Shown here one piece after another: positions 59,196 through 64,000 of a DNA stretch of 64,000 nucleotides. The stretch spans positions 1 to 64,000 of the forward strand of contig UQQD01000004.1 in assembly GCA_900543095.1 (NCBI GenBank). Direction: 5' to 3'. The notes under the pieces were generated by a model. That model had not been told where the DNA came from and did not search any database. It saw only the letters and a list, made by a program, of their open reading frames with translations. Each line of letters begins with the position of its first letter. Within the stretch, counting starts at the first letter, position 1. Source of the DNA: an uncultured Ruminococcus sp. Its GTDB lineage: Bacteria > Bacillota > Clostridia > Oscillospirales > Acutalibacteraceae. Made by a program: the position numbers and the translations under genes.

Positions 59196-59220
59196 AATAG
59201 GAAAAATTAAGGGGTAAAGA

Positions 59221-60129
59221 ATGAACACAAATGATAAATCCGCCTTTGTGGCGATAGTCGGCAGACCAAACGTGGGAAAAAGCTCAATCTTAAACCGACT
59301 TTTAGGACAGAAGATAGCTATTGTATCAAGCAAGCCGCAGACCACACGCAACCGAATTACGGGAGTGCTTACCGAGGGCGAGTATCAGCTTGTTTTCTTT
59401 GATACTCCCGGTATGCACAAGCCAAAAAATTCGCTCGGTAAATATATGGTGCGAAGCGTAAACGAATCGGTGGGCGGCGTTGACTGCTGTATGCTTGTTG
59501 TTGAAGCGGGCAAAGAACCGGGACAAACCGAAATCTCTCTGATTGAAAAATTCAAGTCGCTTGATATGCCTGCGATTCTTGCCATAAACAAAATAGATAC
59601 TCTGAAAGAAAAGGACGAGCTGATGAAGCAAATCCTTGAGTACAGCAAGCTGTATGATTTTGATGCGGTTGTGCCTGTCAGCGCACAGGACGGAAGCGGA
59701 CTGAACGAACTCCTTGACGAATTGAAAAAGCAGTCAAGCGAGGGCGGACATTTCTTTGATGACGACACACTCACCGACCAGCCCGAAAGAGTAATCGTTG
59801 CCGAAATAATCAGAGAAAAAATACTTCGTCTTTGCGATAAGGAAATACCGCACGGCACAGCTGTTGTTATCGAAAAGATGAAAACACGGGAAAACGGAAT
59901 TTTGGATATTGACGCAACAATATTCTGCGAAAAAGAAACCCATAAACGAATACTGATTGGCAAAAACGGTGCAATGCTCAAAAAAATAAGCAGTTTTGCC
60001 CGTCAGGACATAGAGCGGTTTTTTGACTGCAAGGTGTTTTTACAGACCTGGATAAAGGTAAAAGAGGATTGGCGCAACCGAGCTCAGCTTTTGCAGAACT
60101 TTGGCTTTGATGAGAAGAATTTTGATTAA
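59221..60129 (+). CDS. era: GTPase Era
   Basis: A 302-residue GTPase for 16S rRNA/30S maturation. G1 GRPNVGKSS, G3 DTPG, G4 NKID, and a C-terminal KH domain with LIGKNGAMLKKIS that binds the 3' end of 16S rRNA. Standard length. It follows ybeY and dgkA as in most Firmicutes, and recO should follow, but three other genes intervene. Confidence 0.96.
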   Translation: MNTNDKSAFVAIVGRPNVGKSSILNRLLGQKIAIVSSKPQTTRNRITGVLTEGEYQLVFFDTPGMHKPKNSLGKYMVRSVNESVGGVDCCMLVVEAGKEPGQTEISLIEKFKSLDMPAILAINKIDTLKEKDELMKQILEYSKLYDFDAVVPVSAQDGSGLNELLDELKKQSSEGGHFFDDDTLTDQPERVIVAEIIREKILRLCDKEIPHGTAVVIEKMKTRENGILDIDATIFCEKETHKRILIGKNGAMLKKISSFARQDIERFFDCKVFLQTWIKVKEDWRNRAQLLQNFGFDEKNFD

Positions 60130-60130
60130 T

Positions 60131-60601
60131 ATGAATGTAATATTGATAAAAGCAAAATATCTTGACTGTCCAATTATAGCAAAAATTCAGAAAATTTCTT
60201 TTTCAAAATTACTCGAAAAATATAAGGATTATGACACAAATCCGGCTTGCGAAGATTTGGATAAAATACAAGAGAAATTCCGTCAGACGTTTACTGAATA
60301 TTATTTGATAAAGGTTGGAAAAAGCACAGTAGGTATTGTAAGAATTGTCAGTGTTGATAACAATACCAAACGTATTTCTCCAATATGTATTTTGCCTGAA
60401 TATCAAAACAAAGGCTATGCTGGCAGAGCTATGACTAATTTGGAACGTATGTTTCCTCAAACTCATATTTGGTTACTGGATACTATTAAGCAGGAGAGTG
60501 AATTGTGCGATTTTTATGAAAAACTCGGATATATACGGACGGGAAGAGAGGAAAAATTGCACAGTAATATGACAATTGCGTTTTTCAAAAAGGAAGTTTG
60601 A
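60131..60601 (+). CDS. GNAT-family N-acetyltransferase
   Basis: A 156-residue acetyltransferase. The acetyl-CoA motif A is ICILPEYQNKGYAGRAM (Q/RxxGxG/A form) and motif B includes LCDFYEKLGYIRTGREE. The ATG at 60131 is one base after the era stop with no clear ribosome site, so it may rely on coupling. The substrate is unknown. It is AT-richer than era and recO, and it forms a block with a NUDIX and a second GNAT gene inserted in the conserved era-recO interval. Confidence 0.88.
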   Translation: MNVILIKAKYLDCPIIAKIQKISFSKLLEKYKDYDTNPACEDLDKIQEKFRQTFTEYYLIKVGKSTVGIVRIVSVDNNTKRISPICILPEYQNKGYAGRAMTNLERMFPQTHIWLLDTIKQESELCDFYEKLGYIRTGREEKLHSNMTIAFFKKEV

Positions 60602-60604
60602 TTA

Positions 60605-61033
60605 ATGGTTAAATTTTATGACAGTGTTGATGACAGATTGCTTAAATTTGCGGTGATTATTTCAAAGACGAACGGCAAATGGGTGTTTTGCAAACACAAG
60701 AAAAGAGATACGCTCGAAATTCCCGGCGGGCATCGGGAACCGGGAGAAAAAATTGAAGGTACGGCAAAAAGAGAATTATATGAGGAAACAGGTGCGCTTA
60801 AATTTGATATTTACCCGATATGTGTGTATTCTGTAATTGAAAAGGATAATTTTAACAATAAGGAAACCTTTGGAATGTTATATTATGCAGAGATTTTTGA
60901 ATTTGAAAACGAACTGCACAGTGAAATCGAAAGGGTAGTTTTGTCCGATACCTTAGCAGATAATTGGACATATCCGCAAATTCAGCCGTTTTTGATAAAA
61001 GAATATGAGCGCAGAACTAATCTCGGCAAATAA
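60605..61033 (+). CDS. NUDIX hydrolase
   Basis: A 142-residue protein. The NUDIX box GGHREPGEKIEGTAKRELYE continuing to ETGAL fits GX5EX7REUXEEXGU. It hydrolyses a nucleoside diphosphate linked to another group; the true substrate is unknown. It lies three bases after the first GNAT gene and 13 before the second, so they are co-transcribed. Confidence 0.9.
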   Translation: MVKFYDSVDDRLLKFAVIISKTNGKWVFCKHKKRDTLEIPGGHREPGEKIEGTAKRELYEETGALKFDIYPICVYSVIEKDNFNNKETFGMLYYAEIFEFENELHSEIERVVLSDTLADNWTYPQIQPFLIKEYERRTNLGK

Positions 61034-61046
61034 AGGATGAGAGAAT

Positions 61047-61499
61047 ATGAACATTGTATATAGAAAGCTTACAACTGAAGACATAGATATGTTTATTGAT
61101 ATGCGTATAAATCAACTGCGTGCCGAGGGTGCAACCGAAGACATTGATTTAAGACCAAACCTAAAGGATTATTATAACCGTCACCTTGCTGACGGAACAT
61201 TTGTGTCATGGATTGCATTAGACGGTGAAAAAACAGTCGGCACAAGCGGAATATCGTTTGTTGAAAAACCGCCGTACTTTTCATGTCCGAGCGGTAAGAT
61301 TGCATTACTGTCAAGTATGTTTACTGCGGATGATTACCGCAGAAAAGGTATTGCAAAGCATCTTCTTGCAAAAGTCATAGACGAAGCTAAAAATTTCGGC
61401 TGTTCGGTTGTACAGATCACGGCTTCGGATATGGGAGTATTGCTGTATACTGATTTTGGCTTTAAAAAGAACGGTAACTTTATGCAATACAATCTCTGA
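61047..61499 (+). CDS. GNAT-family N-acetyltransferase
   Basis: A 150-residue acetyltransferase, not close to the one at 60131. The acetyl-CoA site is SMFTADDYRRKGIAKHLLAKV and the C-terminal motif is VLLYTDFGFKKNGNFMQY. The N-terminal part (TEDIDMFIDMRINQLRAEGA) is helical. Substrate unknown. The third gene of the inserted block. Confidence 0.9.
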   Translation: MNIVYRKLTTEDIDMFIDMRINQLRAEGATEDIDLRPNLKDYYNRHLADGTFVSWIALDGEKTVGTSGISFVEKPPYFSCPSGKIALLSSMFTADDYRRKGIAKHLLAKVIDEAKNFGCSVVQITASDMGVLLYTDFGFKKNGNFMQYNL

Positions 61500-61580
61500 C
61501 AACAGGAGAAAAATTTACCGTTTATAATTCGCCCAAAAGTAAAAACACTAATAAAAGCCAATTAATTTGGAGGTGTTTTT

Positions 61581-61754
61581 ATGGACGAATGGTCTATGTG
61601 GGAAACTTTCATTACTACCGGCAGTGTGCTGGATTATATACGCTACAAAAGTATTCAGGACGCCAAGGATACAGGTGCAGACACGATAAACAGGGAGGAA
61701 ACCGATGAAATTCCGAACCGATGGATTGATAATAAAGGAACAGAATATCGGTGA
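61581..61754 (+). CDS. YqzL-like small protein
   Basis: A 57-residue protein with GGAGG seven bases before the ATG. It begins MDEWSMWETFITTGSVLDYI then RYKSIQ, the pattern (aromatic, TG then S/N, V/I, Y) of YqzL, a small protein between era and recO in Bacillus. It overlaps the recO start by 50 bases in another frame, so the end may be flexible. Function unknown in all species. The recO-proximal position and ribosome site make it a real gene despite its size. Confidence 0.75.
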   Translation: MDEWSMWETFITTGSVLDYIRYKSIQDAKDTGADTINREETDEIPNRWIDNKGTEYR

Positions 61755-62445
61755 AAACGACAGGCTTGTTTTTGCTCTGACAAAGTCAAACGGCGTTATC
61801 AGGGCATTTGTCAAGGGTGCAAAAAACATAAAAAATCAAAAATGCGCCGCAACCTCTTTGCTCTCTTATTCCCGACTTACGATATACAAGGGTCGGGAAA
61901 GCTACATAATAGGCGAGGCGCAATCAATTAAAATTTTTTCAAAGCTGAGATATGACGTTAAAAAAATGTGCCTTGCACAGTATTTTTGCGAGCTTGCGCT
62001 CACTGTATGCCCCCGTGAGCAGAATTCCGAGCCTTTTTTGAAACTGGTTTTAAATTCGCTTTACCTTTTGTCGGAGGGCAAGCGCAGTGCAGAGTTGATT
62101 AAGCCCTGCCTTGAAATGCGGCTTGTATCCCTTGCGGGCTATATGCCCGACCTTACAATGTGCAGAAATTGCGGCGAATATTCCGCAGACACAATGTATT
62201 TTTTGCCCGAAATCGGTATGCTTGAATGTGCCTCCTGCCACGAAAGAATGTCGGGAGGAATTGCGCTTTCTCCGTCCGCTTTAACGGCTTTAAGGCATAC
62301 TATTTATGCCGACGATGATAAGCTGTTTTCGTTTTCACTGTCGCAGGAGGGGCTTGAATTACTGAATATTTGCAGTGAAAGCTATCTTAAATATAAATTT
62401 GAAAAGGATTTTAAAACACTGAATTTTTATAAGGCGATTTCGTGA
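61705..62445 (+). CDS. recO: DNA repair protein RecO
   Basis: A 246-residue protein with an N-terminal OB fold (GLIIKEQNIGENDRLVFALT), a helical core and a zinc-binding C-x2-C pair of clusters (MCRNCGEY and ECASCHERM). It helps load RecA with RecR. GGGAGG is about six bases before the ATG. It overlaps the YqzL-like gene by 50 bases, and a transposase with REP-like hairpins lies between it and mutS2. Confidence 0.93.
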   Translation: MKFRTDGLIIKEQNIGENDRLVFALTKSNGVIRAFVKGAKNIKNQKCAATSLLSYSRLTIYKGRESYIIGEAQSIKIFSKLRYDVKKMCLAQYFCELALTVCPREQNSEPFLKLVLNSLYLLSEGKRSAELIKPCLEMRLVSLAGYMPDLTMCRNCGEYSADTMYFLPEIGMLECASCHERMSGGIALSPSALTALRHTIYADDDKLFSFSLSQEGLELLNICSESYLKYKFEKDFKTLNFYKAIS

Positions 62446-62530
62446 TTTTTTCATTTTATTAAACGTATGAAAAATTTGATACCGTTCAAATGGTAGAACA
62501 ACCCCATGTTGTTATGGAGATGAAATAGAA

Positions 62531-62556
62531 TTGTAGGGAACGGTCTTGGCCGTTCC
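62531..62556 (+). repeat. REP-like hairpin upstream of the transposase
   Basis: TTGTAGGG followed by the imperfect palindrome GGAACGGTCTTGGCCGTTCC (62537-62556). The TGTAGGG lead plus hairpin is the typical layout of REP elements linked to REP-associated transposases. It pairs with an inverted copy inside the gene. Confidence 0.75.
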
Positions 62557-62577
62557 GATAAAGGTGATGATGAAATA

Positions 62578-63054
62578 ATGAATTTGCCTAATAGAAAAAA
62601 ACTGCGTTTAAACGGTTACGATTATTCTACTCCGGGATATTATTTTGTTACAATATGTTCTAATAATAAGAAAAGCATATTTTGCCATATTAATTCTGAT
62701 GGCGCTATTAAAAAATCTTGGGTCGGTGACATTTTAGAGAGCAATATAAAAAACATAGAAAGTCATTATAGCAATGTAAGAATTGATAAATATGTTATAA
62801 TGCCAAATCATTTGCACATGATTGTGGTAATATCATACTTTGAAAATACGGAACGGTCAAGACCGTTCCCTACATTATCAAACGTAATTGGATTATTTAA
62901 ATCCGGTGTGTCAAATGAAGTAGGATTTACTGTATGGCAAAAATCATTTCACGACCATATAATACGCAATGAAAAATCTTATTTGCAAATATTAAAGTAT
63001 ATAGAAAACAACCCTCTTAGTTGGATGGAGGATTGTTATTATATCGCAGACTAA
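62578..63054 (+). CDS. REP-associated tyrosine transposase (IS200-like, RAYT)
   Basis: A 158-residue HUH transposase. It starts with NRKKLRLNGYDYSTPGYYFV and has the HUH motif MPNHLHMIV and a catalytic Tyr region (YLQILKYIENNP). REP-associated transposases are single-copy, immobile or rarely mobile, and process REP hairpins. GGTGATGATG is before the ATG. A reverse REP-like palindrome lies within the coding region. It separates recO from mutS2, which are usually close. Confidence 0.92.
   Translation: MNLPNRKKLRLNGYDYSTPGYYFVTICSNNKKSIFCHINSDGAIKKSWVGDILESNIKNIESHYSNVRIDKYVIMPNHLHMIVVISYFENTERSRPFPTLSNVIGLFKSGVSNEVGFTVWQKSFHDHIIRNEKSYLQILKYIENNPLSWMEDCYYIAD
62850..62875 (-). repeat. REP-like hairpin inside the transposase gene
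   Basis: GGAACGGTC-AA-GACCGTTCC followed by CTACA: the complement of the upstream element at 62531, in inverted order. It encodes ERSRPFPTL in the transposase, so the hairpin is used as coding sequence. Confidence 0.8.
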
Positions 63055-63066
63055 ACAGAGGCTTTT

Positions 63067-64000
63067 ATGAACAGACATTACAGAACACTTGAACTTGATA
63101 AAATTCTTGAACGCCTTGCAGGGCAAACGTCGCTTGACGATGCCCGCGAAATGGCGCTTAGACTTGAACCGCAGTTTGATTTAAAAAAGGTGCAACTCCT
63201 TTTAAAGCAAACCGACGACGCTGTTGTGCTGAGCAGTAAATACGGCGCACCGTCGTTTGGTTCGGCAACAAACTGTTCGGGCAACCTCAGACGTGCTCAG
63301 GCAGGAGGTTGTCTTACAACCACGGAGCTTATCGCAATAGCCGATACGCTTCGCATTATACGAACCGTAAAGGAATGGCACTCCCGTTTTGCCTCGGTTG
63401 AAACCACGCTTGATACCTATTTTTCGGGGCTTGTTTCCAACAAATACCTTGAGGAACGCATAACCTCGGCAATCATCAGTGATGATGAAATTTCCGACAA
63501 AGCAAGCTCCGCACTTTCGGATATTAGGCGCAAAATACGCACCGCTTCGTCAAAGGCGAGGGAGTCGCTTGATAAGATAATCCACAGTTCCTCCTACATA
63601 AAGTATTTGCAGGAGGCTATCATTACTCAGCGTGACGGACGTTATGTTGTTCCCGTCCGCAGTGAGTGCAGAAACAATGTTCCCGGACTTGTACACGACA
63701 CCTCGTCAAGCGGAGCAACCGTGTTTATTGAGCCTATGGGTGTTGTTCAGGCAAACAATGACATTAAAATGCTAAGAGCAAAAGAAGAAGAGGAGATTGA
63801 GCGTATCCTCTTTGAACTGTCGGCAAACGCAGGTGAATTTGCCGACAGCATTATTCACAGCTATGAAAATCTTGCAAATCTCAATCTTATTTTTGCAAAG
63901 GCGGAGCTTGCCTACTCAATGAAAGCAACAATGCCCGTTATGAATGATAGGTGTGTTGTTGACATAAAGCAGGCACGGCATCCTCTCATCAGCAAGGACA
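63067..64000 (+). CDS. mutS2: Endonuclease MutS2, N-terminal part, cut by the window edge
   Basis: The frame is open from the ATG at 63067 to the end (311 codons). It begins NRHYRTLELDKILERLA, has the MutS2 core region (QRDGRYVVPVRSECRNNVPG and HDTSSSGATVFIEP), and the long helical arm follows. The ATPase and the Smr nuclease domain must lie beyond base 64000. MutS2 works on collided ribosomes and recombination intermediates. Distinct from the MutS-like ATPase at 51717. Confidence 0.93.
   Translation, partial: MNRHYRTLELDKILERLAGQTSLDDAREMALRLEPQFDLKKVQLLLKQTDDAVVLSSKYGAPSFGSATNCSGNLRRAQAGGCLTTTELIAIADTLRIIRTVKEWHSRFASVETTLDTYFSGLVSNKYLEERITSAIISDDEISDKASSALSDIRRKIRTASSKARESLDKIIHSSSYIKYLQEAIITQRDGRYVVPVRSECRNNVPGLVHDTSSSGATVFIEPMGVVQANNDIKMLRAKEEEEIERILFELSANAGEFADSIIHSYENLANLNLIFAKAELAYSMKATMPVMNDRCVVDIKQARHPLISKD

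Overview
The window comes from a low-to-moderate GC, spore-forming anaerobic Firmicute. The best fit is the Ruminococcus bromii group (Oscillospiraceae/Ruminococcaceae). Three lines support this: a complete spoIIA operon plus spoVT and spoVAC; two very large secreted GH13 starch enzymes that carry dockerins and CBM26-type starch-binding modules, which is the amylosome architecture; and Clostridia-typical housekeeping gene orders (holB-ricT, phoH-ybeY-dgkA-era-recO). The species assignment is inference from gene content, not from a marker alignment. I saw no tRNA, rRNA, CRISPR array or prophage.

Layout. 1-2.9 kb: small membrane and secreted proteins beside an XRE repressor whose candidate operator lies on a consensus divergent promoter, then spoVAC. 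3.1-8.9 kb: a Pr6Pr-type membrane protein, murA, a WalJ-like hydrolase, rlmH and rqcH. 9.0-16.9 kb (minus strand): spoVT, the spoIIAA-AB-sigF operon, folC-rsmI-trmN6, a ferredoxin, ricT-holB and a phosphodiesterase. 16.9-23.2 kb: three unknown small proteins, proBA, a B6-salvage-like trio (radical SAM, ECF S component, pyridoxamine kinase) and a lipoprotein with a cohesin-like domain. 23.4-27.6 kb: a CotH-dockerin protein, pyk and aroK. 27.8-33.5 kb: an orphan mazF, a lipoprotein, a PflX-like radical SAM protein, and an ABC exporter (ATPase plus two permeases).

33.6-51.7 kb is a starch utilisation region. It holds a dockerin pullulanase, a dockerin alpha-amylase, malEFG without malK, and a lipoprotein alpha-amylase, interrupted by an FtsX remnant, amt-glnK and murE. 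The likely logic is that dockerin enzymes assemble on cohesins and cut starch outside the cell, the lipoprotein amylase trims products at the membrane, and MalEFG imports maltodextrins using an ATPase encoded elsewhere. 51.7-64 kb: a MutS-like ATPase, unknown proteins, pncB, then phoH-ybeY-dgkA-era-[GNAT-NUDIX-GNAT]-yqzL-like-recO, a REP-associated tyrosine transposase with REP-type hairpins, and the start of mutS2.

The most unusual signal is a dispersed intergenic element seen in nine full or partial copies (5.7, 14.1, 16.3, 27.7, 30.0, 30.6, 41.4, 53.4 and 56.9 kb). It has conserved ends and internal hairpins whose paired bases change together between copies. I do not recognise it as a named family.
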